A DNA stretch of 64,000 nt. Origin: Ailanthus altissimus. Taxonomy: Eukaryota > Streptophyta > Magnoliopsida > Sapindales > Simaroubaceae. Below the pieces are notes generated by a model that was given only the letters and a program-made list of their open reading frames with translations, was not told the origin of the DNA and made no database searches. Shown here piece after piece: positions 49,557 to 61,290 of this stretch; the first letter of the stretch is position 1; each line of letters opens with the position of its first letter. The stretch lies in assembly GCA_946807835.1 (NCBI GenBank), contig OX327693.1, positions 10,371,501 to 10,435,500 of the forward strand. The letters are read 5' to 3'. Made by a program: the position numbers and the translations under genes.

Positions 49557-50937
49557 TATCATTTACACTAGTAAAAAAAAGAAAAACTTTTATTCACATA
49601 AAGTACTTCAACAATCAAGAATGAAAACATAAAAATAATAATACAATACATAACAAATGTAAATACAATACAATAACTAAATATAAATATAATGCAAATA
49701 AAAAAAATATATTAATAAATAAAAAAATTATAACACATAAAATAAAAATAATAAAAATTTAGCATTAAAAATATAAGGCTCAGTCTATTATACAGCTGAT
49801 GTATTAATTAATACAGCTGATTTATTAGCCGTTAGATCTTATCTACAATTATAAAGAAAAAAAATTAGTTAGACGACAATTAGTTATTTTTATTGTACAA
49901 AAATATTGAAAAGTTAGGGAAAAGTTCAAAAATAGCCAATTTTTTGAAACAAAAATTTAATTTAGCCACAAAAAAAATTCATGAATTTTATTAGTTATAC
50001 ACATAATTTTTGTACTATTTTATTCTTAAAGCATTTTTTGCATCGCTCTCCCACAAGGTATTTAAAATTTTGATCAAAATATATTTTGAAATTAGTTAAA
50101 ATAAGTAATTTGGAGTAAAATAGGCTAAAAATTAATAAATTTGACTTAAAATTATTTAAAAAAAAGCAAAATCCAACAAAAAAGTCGGAGAAGAGGGTTG
50201 AGATCAACAAGATCTCGCGTCCAACTCGCAGCCAACTCATACCACACCTCACACTCGAGACGTTGAGGATTCATGTCATACCTTGCACGCGGGGTGTGGT
50301 GCAAGGCCCCTTCCCGCGCCTTACGTGTGGGGTGTTATGCAAGTTGAGGCCTCGTGCCACACCTCATGCGCTGGGCATTGCGTACCGCCCCACTCGTGAA
50401 GTATGATGTAAGGCCCTTCCTCGCGTGAGGTGCAAGAAATTTTGAGTTTGTCTATTATTTTTATCCCTAATTTCATTATTTTTCATCATTTTCATACATT
50501 TGTTTGTACATTAATGCACAAAGTTACTTGTTCTTAGTCTATAGAGTATTTTTTTCAAATCTATTTAGATAATAATATTTTTTTTTATTTTATGGCTTAA
50601 ACTACAAATATTTTTTTAGTTATATTATTCATAAGGGCAATTTTGTCTATTCATTATCTTTTTGGCTAATAAAGATATATCAAATAATTTTTTGCTATAA
50701 AAATTTATAACATTTTGAAAATTACTATTTCTGAACAATTTCCAAAAATTTATTGCAATAAATTCAAAGACTACACAAGTTTTTAAGGGAAATGATGGCC
50801 CAAGAGGTCAAAAGTGTCATGTTTGTAAGGGTTATTATCATATAAGTCTAAATTAATTTTTAAAATAATAATAAAAATTAAAAGTTTTAAAACAATGTCA
50901 TTTGAGCCTTTACTATTTGAAACTTTTATTAGACAAC
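49557..50937. other. Intergenic with a GC-rich patch
   Basis: 49610-49790 resembles 41600-41820. 49800-50200 is AT-rich without a gene. 50200-50450 is strikingly GC-richer and internally repetitive (GGGGTGTGGTGCAAGGCC, TGTGGGGTGTTATGCAAG, TGAGGTGCAAG), alternating GTG(C/T)AAGG with CCTCGCG. It resembles LTR promoter sequence but no ends were found. Confidence 0.5.
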
Positions 50938-51253
50938 TGTATAAGTAGTACTTTATGAGAGAAACATTATAAGATGGATACTACTAGAGAACTCTATGAG
51001 AGGAACACAATAAGAAAAACTCTATGTGAAGAAAACTGTAAAAGAAACACTATAAAAGAAGCCTTATGAGAGGAGCTCTATGAGAGATACATTATAGAAG
51101 GAATTATATGAGAGGAACATTATGAAAGGAACTCTATAAGAGAAATGCTATGAGAGGAACTCTATGAGAGAATATTATGAAAGGAACTTTATGAGAGAAT
51201 ACTATGAGAGGAACACTATGAGATGAGCTCTATGAGAGGAATATGGTGAAGGG
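50938..51253. repeat. 14-bp minisatellite, segment 1
   Basis: Imperfect head-to-tail copies of a 14-bp unit, consensus CTATGAGAGGAACA with A/T at the last base and ATGA/ATAA variants. This is the left part of an array that continues at 53707 and 56171. The unit length is not a multiple of three, and no frame is kept. Confidence 0.9.
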
Positions 51254-53706
51254 TGATAAGGCGTAATTGTATAAACTATTTTATCTTCCTAACTTGATAT
51301 TTGTTCAATTTATCTCAATAATTGGGCTATTTATGCATATTAATGTTGTTTTATAGGTTGAGGCATTATCGGAGCAAAAATACAGGAAAACGGACGCAAA
51401 ATGGAGCATTAGAGATAAAAATACGAATGGAGGCACTGTTGCTACAGTACCACTGTTTGCTACAGTGCAGCGCCGCGGCGCTGAATAAAGTGATGTGTAG
51501 AGTATCGTTCCCACGAGGATTGTGTCCTAAATTAATGCTAAGTACTACGATGTTGGCAACCTAACTTTATTTAGGCTAATCTAAATGGCAGGGTGAGTTA
51601 TTGAATTAAAAGCAACTAAAAACTAATTAGCTAGATAAATAAAGGAAAAGAGATATCTATGGCAATGGGGCTCTAGAGACTTGATTTCTCTATATTGTTC
51701 CTATGGTCTTTGTCATTAGTAATCAACAACCAATTTATGCATTCATTAATCCAGGGTGTATGATTAATCTCATTCCATCTTTCGAGTGCGAATGAGATAC
51801 TATGCATATATATTCAAGTTGATATGTCTATCTAACTTGTTTACATAGACATGCATTACGCAACCCATAAATGACTACCCCAAGGATTAATTTCATTATC
51901 ACTGTCACTTCATCAAATGAAATTCTAGACATAATGACACACCTTAAAGAGTTTGGCCTGTCACGCTTATCAAACACTTTAAAACGGAGAGCACCACATG
52001 TAACCCTAGGCATAATAGCACACCCCAAAGAGTTTGCGCCTGTCACGCATTTAATCAAACACTTGGAATGCACCTCATAAAAATCCTAAGGAAGATCATG
52101 ATGATTACCTAAGTTCATTAGTCTCTCAACTTAACAAACTCAAAACTATGCTTTTTAAGATCGACATATGGATTAAACTTTGTCAAGCACATAACCCAAA
52201 TGTTTAATTCATCCAATCCATTTTTCAATGCAATTAGAAGCATGAAGCGCATAAAAAGCATAAACGAATAACACAAGATAACTATTAATCACATAACAAC
52301 TTCAACACATAAAGTTCAATAAAGTTCCATTAAGGCCTAGAACCTACAATCTACAACAAAATGATAATCTTGCGATATGGCGAATTCTATACAAATGGGA
52401 TCCTAAACATTGATTTCATTCTATTCTTCCTATGTTCTTCTTCTTTAGCAAATTTGTTCAATTCATTAATCAAGGGCTTAAGACTAATCTCATTCCATCT
52501 TTCGAGTTCGAATGAGATACTATGCATACATAGTCAAGTTGATATGTCTATCTAACCTGTTATATATACACGCATTAAGCTACCCTTAAATGACTACCCC
52601 AAGGATTAATTTCATTATCACTGTCACTTCATCAAATGAAATTTTAGACATAATGATACACCCTAAAGAGTTTGGCCTGTCACGCTTATCAAACACTTTA
52701 AAACGGAGAGCACCACATGTAACCCTAGGCATAATAGCACACCCCAAAGAGTTTGCGCCTGTCACGCATTTAATCAAACACTTGGAGTGCACCTCATGCA
52801 AATCCTAAGGAAGATCATGAAGATTACCTAGGTGTTATTGGCCTTTCAACTCAATAGCAACCTAAAGCTATGTTTCTCCCAAATCCTATAAATGGATCAA
52901 TCTCTTTCAAGCATAAATCCATACATTCACAACAACCAATTCATTTATCAATCAATTGGAAGCATTAAGCATAAAGAAACATAAATGAATTACACGAATT
53001 TATGCTAAATCATCAAAACATAATATTAATAAAACTACATCAATCCTTGAAATCAAGTTTAATCACATGAAAATCCAACCATAACTATAATTATCCAACC
53101 ATCCATAGATACATCTCATTAAAACTAATATTCATAATTGAAATGACAACAAAGGATAAAAACAAGGAAAAGGAAAGGAAAAACCGAATTTGGGATGTCT
53201 CCAAGGTTTCAATTCTTCAATTGTCTTCAATGATGCACATGAAACCTTGGAGACATCATTTCTTCTCCTTCAATTCGAGCTCAAGCCTTCTCCTCCTTTC
53301 AATTTCGTGCCTCTCCTCCCCTCCTTTTCTTCTTTGGCTAAACAATGGGTGTTTATATAGGTAGGGTTGCAAAAAGAGGACAAAAATGCCCTTAAGGAGT
53401 GCCCAGAATTCAGCGCCGCGGCGCTCACTTTCTGTAATTGGCGCCGCGGCGCTGAAATCCAGTGCCGCGGCGCTGCACTGTAGCAAACAGTGGTACTGTA
53501 GCAACAGTGACACTGTAGCAACAGTGCCTCCATTCGTATTTTTATCTCTAATGCTCCATTTTGCGTCCGTTTTTCGGTATTTTTGCTCCGATAATGCCTC
53601 AACCTATAAAACAACATTAATATGCATAAATAGCCCAATTATTGAGATAAATTGAACAAATATCAAGTTAGGAAGATAAAATAGTTTATACAATTACGCC
53701 TTATCA
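51254..53706 (-). mobile_element. Palindromic Athila-type LTR insertion with two U3 ends
   Basis: Both termini are the same LTR start in opposite orientation: TGATAAGGCGTAATTG at 51254 and its reverse ending at 53706. The arms (51254-51482 and 53461-53706) are nearly identical; the right arm has one extra 17-bp GCTACAGT-type unit. The 5-mer AAGGG flanks both ends (51249-51253, 53707-53711). From 53706 inward, the minus strand is a near-complete LTR of the family at 29166. It ends at 51490 with CCTCGTGGGAACGATACTC-ACACATCACTTTA, then switches to the inverted 229-bp arm. Inside, 51680-52380 and 52400-53100 are direct repeats of 720-bp period. No coding sequence. Confidence 0.85.
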
Positions 53707-53934
53707 AAGGGGACTTTCTGAGTGGTACTTTATGAGACGAACATTATAAGAGAAATACTATAAGAGGAACTCTATGAAATGAACACTATGAATTAATGAA
53801 ATATTGCTTGGTCTATACTGGGAACTTGAGTAAGGAGTAGTTGTTTGGGGGGTGAGGATTTTTTAGAATTTAAAAGCAGGAACCATAAGTAGAACACTGT
53901 AAAAGGAACACTATGAGAGGAGCTCTATGAAAGG
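53707..53934. repeat. 14-bp minisatellite, segment 2
   Basis: This is the continuation of the CTATGAGAGGAACA array between the palindromic LTR element and LTR copy D. About 53800-53880 has lost the repeat pattern. The segment begins with the AAGGG target duplication of the preceding element. Confidence 0.85.
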
Positions 53935-56170
53935 TGTTAGGGTTGGTGCTTATGTGCCATCCCTAAATGTACATATACTTGTATATTTATACAAGTGTAT
54001 ATTCTCATTAAATCGCTAATACTCATATATATGGTATTATGCATGTAACGTTGTAGACATTGTAGATCTGAAAGAGTTCAGATCAGATTTAAAAGAGTTT
54101 AAATAAGGGCTTATAGTTAGCCACGATGAGAGATATAATTGCTAAATATTAGTTAGTTATAATACTTAGCAAATCCAAGAGTTTGAGCCTTGTCTGTAAT
54201 GGGACATAGACCTGGGAATATACTAGTAACTACATAGTTGCAAGAGTTACAATCGGATACCAGGAAATACAAGTTGCACAAGTATGTTCTCGAATAATTG
54301 TCCTTGATCTATTTCTTCCGATGCAGGTCTATCGGTGGATATCTTTATATATAGATCAGCATATATCGTACATATATGGTATAGATGGCTGTTCCTAGCC
54401 GACCGTGAGCTTGGAGCTCGTATTAACATATGGGTATCCAGTTAGGACTGGATATGGGACAGACTCACGAGGGCCTTCGATTGACACCCAATATAAGCCG
54501 TTAACGGAGGTTCCTCTTGAGTTGAGTAGTATACGTGGTCCTTTAACCTGAGTGCCACGGTGGGCTTGTAAGTGATCCACCATACTTTGGTTCCACGCAT
54601 GTCACAGACCTTTCATGGTTTGACCGCTAGGTGTCGCTGGGTATGATCCGATGCTTATGGAGTCTGGTGCGTACAGATATGGGATCCGTCAGCTCCCATA
54701 TGGAGTTTGATATCTAGATACTTCAAGATTGTATCTCAGAAAGTCTTGTGGCCACAAACAATCATCCCGAGAAAGAGTTCTGTTAGGGTAGAATAATATG
54801 GCAAAGGAGTTTGTGCATATTGTTCAGTGAGATACAAGTCTAGAGATAAGACATGGATGAGCACAAGGGGATTTGACAGTGATAATCTATATCCCTAGTA
54901 TATCCAACATATCATAATAGAAGGACTATACGTATGCGTTGTAACCTCAACTTGTATGGTTCAATGCGCTGATTTATATATCCGTGACGTGTGCATAGAG
55001 CATTGCTCACGGATTTATAGAATAGTTCTATTTGATGAATCGGGCGTAGAACTTAGGGAGTCCCGCGATATGGAGTGTACTCGTTGTGCATTGGGGCAGC
55101 GTGCCGGATTAAATTGTTTAATCCAGCAATATTCAACACTACTTCGGGAATGCGTGCGTGTTTACGTATTTAAGTGTTAAATATAACAATTAGTTAATAA
55201 TTATTATTTACTAATTGTATAATGACACGTAGCGTATTGTGGACCCTCAGTTGAGTTTACCTAAGTGTGGAATTTGGTGGGACCCACTAAGGGGTGAGCT
55301 TGGTAACTATTTATGAGGGACAAAATGATCATTTCTCATTTTGATTATTTAATTGTTAAATAATCAAATATATCTTTTTTTATATTATATAATATATTTT
55401 ATTTATATATATATATATATATATAAAGAAAGAAAGAAAGAGAAAAAGAGAGCAATAAGTGTATGTAAGGCCGAATTCGGCCGAGAGAACAAAAAGAGAA
55501 AGAAATTGGGAGAAAGAAAGAGGAAGAGAAAAAGAAGAAGAAGAAAAAGGAGTTCATTTTCCCTTTACCTCTTATTGGAGCAGTTGTGAATTGCTTCAAA
55601 TTCTCTATTTCTTATCCTTATGGAGAAAAGGATGAAAATCACACATCGGCCATTTTGGGGATTAAGAGTTAATCCGGGCTGAATATCAGACTGATGTTCT
55701 ACCTTACCAAGCCCACTGTATTGGTGACTAGAATTGCACACGAGTTGGTCTCCATGCAGACTCTAGGAAAAATACGTGTATAACGTTACACGTTTTGGTG
55801 AGTTCTCTATCTTTTAATATATTAATGTGATTAATATATTTATTCATTGTGTTTATTGAAAAATTTATACTCTTCTACTGTGTTAGGCAATAGATATAAT
55901 TGCACATGCATATATCAAGCTGTTGTTCTACCTTACCAAGCCCACTGTATTGGTGACTAGAATTGCACGCGAGTTGGTCTCCATGCAGACTCTAGAAAAA
56001 ACACGTGTATAACGTTACACGTTTTGGTGAGTTCTCTATCTTTTAATATATTAATGTGATTAATATATTTATTCATTGTGTTTATTGAAAAATTTATACT
56101 CTTCTACTGTGTTAGGCAATAGATATAATTGCACATTCATACACTCACACGTGCCTTAGATCCGCCAACA
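53935..56170 (+). mobile_element. LTR-like element, copy D (solo LTR family 1)
   Basis: It starts TGTTAGGGTTGGTGCTTATG and ends TTAGATCCGCCAACA, inside the minisatellite. The core 54055-55190 is the best preserved of the four copies (GTGATCCACCATACTTTGG, GGGATCCGTCAGCTCCCATA, AGTGTACTCGTTGTGCA). The 3' part holds an (AT)n run, GA-rich tracts (55425-55550) and a 229-bp tandem duplication. The flanking 5-mers (AAAGG, GAATA) do not match; the repetitive host makes the exact junction unclear. No coding capacity. Confidence 0.75.
55684..56141 (+). repeat. Near-perfect 229-bp tandem duplication in copy D
   Basis: 55684-55912 and 55913-56141 are almost identical through TACCTTACCAAGCCCACTGT, CGTGTATAACGTTACACGTT and AATATATTAATGTGATTAAT. 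They differ at only a handful of bases. It adds to the length of copy D relative to copies A and B. Confidence 0.9.
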
Positions 56171-59100
56171 GAATAAACACTATGAGACGAGCTTTATGAG
56201 ATAAGCACTATGAGATGAGCTTTGTTAGAGGAACCATATGAGAGTAACTCTATGAAAGAAATACTATAGGAGGAACATATTAAGAAGAACACTATAAGAT
56301 GAGCTCTATGAGATGAACACTATGAGATGAGCACTATAAGAAAAACACTATAAGAGGAGATCTAAGAAATTAGCACTATGACAGGAGCTCTTTGAGAGGA
56401 ACCATGTGAAATAAACTTTATTTGAGGAACCTTTTGAGATAAACTCTATAAAAGAAACCTTGTCAGATGAACTTTATGAAAAGAGCACTGTAAGAGGAGC
56501 ACTATGAGATGAATCCTATAAAAGGAACAGTATAAGAAAAACACTATGAAAGAAGCTTTATGAAAGGAACGACATGAGAGAAATTCTATAATAGGAACAA
56601 TATATGAAGAACTCTATGAGAGGAACACGATGATAGAAACTATATGAGAGGAATTTTATGAAATAAACTATATATGAAGAACTCTATGAGATGAGCACGA
56701 TGATAGGAACTTTATGAGTGGTACTCTTTGAGAGAAATATTATAAAAGTAACATTATGATAAAACTCTATGAGATGAACATTATAAAAAGAGCCCTATGA
56801 GAGGAACACTATGAGAATAATACTATAAGAGAAGCTATATAAAAGCAACATTATGAAAGAAACTTTACGAGAGGAATACTATGAGAAGAACTCTATGAGA
56901 AAAACAATATAAGAGGAACTTTTATGAGATGAGCTCTATAAGAGGAACACGGTGAAGGGAACTCTATGAGTGGTACTTTATAAAACTAATACTATAAGAG
57001 GAATACTATGAGAAGAACTCTTTGACAAAAACTCTATAAGAGGAATCCTATAAAAGAAATTTTATAAGATGAATACTATAAGAGAAACTTTATGAGGAGA
57101 ACACTATAAGAGGAACACTATGAGATGAGCCCTATGAAATGAACATGGTGAAAGGAACTCTATAAGTGGTATTATGTGAGATAAATACTATAAGAGGAAC
57201 ACTATGAGAGGAACTTTATAAGAGAAACTCTATAAAAGGAACAATATGAGAGGAATACTATAAAAGAAATATTATGAGAGGAACACTAAAAGAAGAGCTT
57301 TATAAGAGGAATTTTATTAGAGAAACTCTTCGAGAGTAACTCAATGAGAGGAACACTATGAGAGAAACTCTATGAGAAGAACATTATGAGATGAGATCTA
57401 AGAAATAAGCACTATAAAATGAGCGCTTTGAGAGGAACCTATTACAAGGAACTCTCTAAAAGAACCACTTTGAGATAAAATCTATAAGAGAAACCTTTTG
57501 AGAGGAACTTTATAAGAAGAACACTGTAAGAGGAACAGTATGAGTGGAATTCTATAAGAGGAACAGTATAAGAGGAGTACTATGAGATAAAGCTCTATAA
57601 AAGAAACTCTATGAGAGAAATTCTATAAGAGAACTTTATGTAAAGAACTCTATGAGAAGAACTCAATGAGAGGAACATGATGATAGGAATTGTATGAGAG
57701 GAATTCTATAAGATGAACTATATGTGAGGAACTCTATGAGAAGAACTCTATGATAGAAACACGATGATAGGAACTTTATAAGTGATACTCTTTAAAAAGA
57801 AAATTATAAGAGTAACATTATGAGTGGAACACTATAAGAGGAACTCTATAAGAGTAACAATATAAAAAAAAAAACACTATGAAAGGAGCCCTAAAATAGA
57901 ACACAATGAGAGGAACACTTTGAGAGAAATTCTATGAGAGCAACACTATAAGGGGAGCTTTATGGAGGAACTTTATGAGAGAAACGCTGTGAGAGAAATA
58001 CCATGAGAGGAACAGTATGAGAAGAACATTATAAGAGGAATACGATAAAGGGAACTCTATAAGTGGTACTCTATAAAAGGAATGCTATGAGTGGTACTCT
58101 ATGAAAGGAACACTATAAGTGGAACGCTATGAGAGGATCACTCTGAGTGAAACACTTGAGAGGAATCTTATGAGAGGAACACTTTGAGAGAAATTCTATG
58201 AGAGCAACACTATAAGGGGAGCTTTATGGAGGAACTTTATGAGAGAAACGCTGTGAGAGAAATACCATGAGAGGAACAGTATGAGAAGAACATTATAAGA
58301 GGAATACGATAAAGGGAACTCTATAAGTGGTACTCTATAAAAGGAATGCTATGAGTGATACTCTATGAAAGGAACACTATAAGTGGAACCCTATGAGAGG
58401 ATCACTCTGAGTGAAACACTTGAGAGGAATCTTATGAGAGGAGCCCTAAGAGAGGAATATTATGTAAAGAACCCTATAAGAGGAACTTTATGAGAGGAGC
58501 ACTGTGAAAGAAACTTTATTATAGGAACTTTTTTAGAGTAATTCTATAAGATGAACACTACAAGAGGAACAATATAAAAGGAGCTCTATGATAGGAACGC
58601 TATGAGAGTAATACTATAAGAGGAGCTCTATGAGAAGAGCTAAATAAGAGGAACACTATGAGATGAGCACTATAAGATAAGCTCTTTAAAAGGAACATGA
58701 TGAAGGGAACTTTATGAGAGGACCTTTATTATAGAAACTTTTTTAGAGTAATTATATGAGATGATATCTATGAGAGGAATAATATAAGAGGAGCTCTATG
58801 ACAAGAACCCTATGAAAGTAATACTATAAAAAGAGTTTTATGAGATGAGTTAAATGAGAGGAACACTATAAGATGGGCATTATAAGATAAGCTCTTTAAA
58901 AGGAACATGATGAAGGGAACTCTATGAGAGGAAAACTATAAGTGGAATACTATGAAAGGAATAATATGAGATGAACACTATGAAAAGAACATTATGATAG
59001 GTATAGTGTGAGAGGAGTTTTATGAGAGGAGCCCTATGAGAGGAACATTTTTAGAGTAACATTATGAGAGGAACACTATGAGATGATGTCTATAAGAGGA

Positions 59101-59377
59101 ACACTATGAGGGGGGTCTATAGGAGGAGCACTATGAGAGGAGATCTAAGAGATTAGCACTATTAGAGGAGCTCTTTGAGATAAACTTTATAAGAAGAACT
59201 ATATCAGAGAAATTCTATAGTGAAATTTTATGAGAATAACACTGTAAGAAGAAAATTATAGGATGAGCCCTATGAAAGGAACACCATGAGAGAAGTTCTA
59301 TAAAAGAAAATATATGAGAGGAATTTTATAATATAAACTACATGTGAGGAACTCTTTGAGAAAAACACGATGGTAGG
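56171..59377. repeat. 14-bp minisatellite, segment 3, with higher-order repeats
   Basis: About 3.2 kb of diverged 14-bp units, consensus CTATGAGAGGAACA. Larger duplications are embedded: 57911-58174 is repeated almost exactly at 58175-58438 (264 bp), and about 58508-58720 is repeated, more diverged, at 58722-58935 (about 212 bp). All units point the same way. No open frame is maintained. The array stops at the LTR start at 59378. Confidence 0.92.
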
Positions 59378-59596
59378 TGATGATAGTATAATGACAATAG
59401 TATTTTAACACTATAATTTGGGTATTTTTGCTTTAATCCATTAATATTTGGCTATTTATTTATTTTTTTAATTTTAAATAGGTGCATGAAGGAAAATATG
59501 ACATATAGAAACAAACGGGAAGCGAATCGGGTAAGAAACAAGAAAAATGTGCTTGAAAGATGAAAGAAGGGAAACAAGTGGCTGGGCGCCGCGGCG
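59378..59596 (+). repeat. Truncated LTR of the Athila-like element
   Basis: It starts TGATGATAGTATAATGAC and shares TGGCTATTTAT and AATAGGTGCATGAAGG-type phrases with the other TGAT-starting LTRs (29166, 51254, 53706). It ends in GCGCCGCGGCG at 59586-59596, after which the sequence jumps straight into RNase H coding sequence. The rest of the LTR, gag, protease and reverse transcriptase are missing, so this is a deletion junction. Confidence 0.7.
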
Positions 59597-60203
59597 ATCA
59601 TTATAGCTCTAGATTGGGACTTACCCTTTGAAGTGATGTGTGATGCAAGCGATTTAACTGTGGAGGCTGTACTAGGACAACGCTGAGAGAAAGTGTTTCA
59701 CACGATATACTATGCAAGCAAGACTCTTAATGACGCGTAGTCCAATTACACCGCCACAGAAAAAGAGCTTTTAGCGGTAGTCTTCTCTTTTGACAAGTTT
59801 CGAGCTTACCTGATTGGAGTCAAGGTTACAGTCTTCACATATCATTCAGCAATAAAGTACCTCATCAACAAGAAAGATGCTAAGCCAAGACTCATTCGAT
59901 GGATTCTCCTACTGCAAGAATTTGATCTAGAGATCAAAAATAGAAAAGGAGTTGAAAACCAAGTTACAAATCATCTCTCTCATTTAGAAGCATCAAATCA
60001 ATACCAAGAGAAGATCCAAATCAAAGAAACCTTTCCAGATGAGTAACTCCTTACAACATACATCACAAGATCCCCTGGTATGCTGATATTGTCAATTATT
60101 TAGTTTCTAGTCTAACACCTCCTGATTTGACTGTTTAGCAAAAGAAGAAGTTCCTCCATGATGCAAGATTCTATATCTGGGATGAACCATTCCTCTACAA
60201 ATC
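59597..60203 (+). pseudogene. Athila-like pol: RNase H and integrase N-terminus (broken)
   Basis: The plus strand reads WDLPFEVMCDASDLTVEAVL, then [30 protein letters not shown], and [20 protein letters not shown] and [11 protein letters not shown]: Ty3/gypsy RNase H and connection. In-frame stops replace codons after LGQR and after LNDA. The integrase N-terminus follows as [20 protein letters not shown] (60170), with a TAG just upstream. The H2C2 zinc-finger histidines (HASSYGGH) are in this frame. Confidence 0.88.
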
Positions 60204-61193
60204 ATGTGCAGACCAAATCCTTCGAAGATATGTCCCTGCAGAAGAAACTCAAGACATCTTACACTATTGTCATGCATCCAGTTATGGAGGACATTTTGTG
60301 GGCGACAAAAGGAAGCTAAGGTACTTCAATCTGGTTTTTATTGGCCCATATTATTTAAAGATGCATATTCTTTTGTTGTAGGGTGTGATCGATGTCAACG
60401 GATGGGGAACATCTTCAAAAGACATAAAATGCCACAGCAGACCATTCTAGAAGTTAAAATCTTTGACGTTTGGGGAATAGACTTTATGGGACCGTTTCTA
60501 CCATCCCACAACAACAAATACATACTTGTAGCTGTGGATTATGTTTCAAAATGGATAGAGGCAGTAGCATTACCAAAAAATGAGGCAAGAACAGTGATTA
60601 AGTTCATTCAAAAGAATATATTCACAAGATATGGAACACCGAGAGCAATTATAAGTGACGAGGGCTCACACTTCTGCAATAAGTATTTTTCAGCCCTTCT
60701 GCAGAAATACGGGGTCAAGCACAAAACAACTACTGCATATCATCCTCAAATGAGCGGACAAGTTGAGGTATCCAATCGACAAATAAAAAGCATCTTGGAG
60801 AAGATGGTTAAACCAAATCAAAAAGATTGGGCATTACACTTAGATGACGTATTATGGGCATATCGTACTGCTTACAAAACTCCGATTGGTATGTCTCTTT
60901 TTTATTTGATCTTTGAAAAAGCGTGTCACCTACCATTGGAGTTGGAACACAAAGCATATTGGGCCATTAAAGCCCTCAACTTTGATCTCCAAACTACAAG
61001 TGAAAAATGCTTACTTCAACTAAACGCCATGGATGAGTTTCATCTACAAGCATATGAGAATGCCAAGATGTATAAGGAAAAGACAAAACGGTGGCATGAT
61101 ATGAAGGTAATTCGGCGTTCATTTGAAAAAGGACAACTAGTATTGCTCTACAATTCAAGACTGAAGTTATTTCCTGAAAAACTCAGGTCCTGA
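60204..61193 (+). pseudogene. Athila-like integrase, long open frame (329 codons)
   Basis: The frame is open for 990 nt, but true homology starts near 60308 ([19 protein letters not shown]) after a one-base shift separating it from the zinc-finger histidines; the cysteines CDRCQR are in this frame. The catalytic core is well kept: D in [11 protein letters not shown] in IISDEGSHF and E in [12 protein letters not shown]. There are 35 residues between the second D and the E, the DD35E spacing of retroviral-type integrases. The C-terminus ([31 protein letters not shown]) is typical of Athila/Tat. A stop at 61191 interrupts the end; the reading resumes as FQII-VYPSRAVEIRDPNNH to about 61290. Confidence 0.9.
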
Positions 61194-61290
61194 TAGTCTG
61201 GCTCGTTTCAAATCATAACGGTTTACCCAAGTCGAGCGGTTGAAATTAGAGATCCGAATAATCATGTTTCATTTACAGTAAATGGTTAAC

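Noticed and set aside
53270..53638. 122-codon and 89-codon overlapping frames on opposite strands
   Set aside because: They lie in the palindromic LTR arm and its mirror frames recur at 51305-51564; non-coding LTR sequence.
55353..55599. Lysine/arginine-rich and mirror phenylalanine-rich frames
   Set aside because: Simple translation of AT and GA microsatellite runs in LTR copy D.
50938..59377. Regular short repeats that could be mistaken for a CRISPR array
   Set aside because: Units are 14 bp, contiguous and diverged, with no unique spacers, in a plant nuclear genome.
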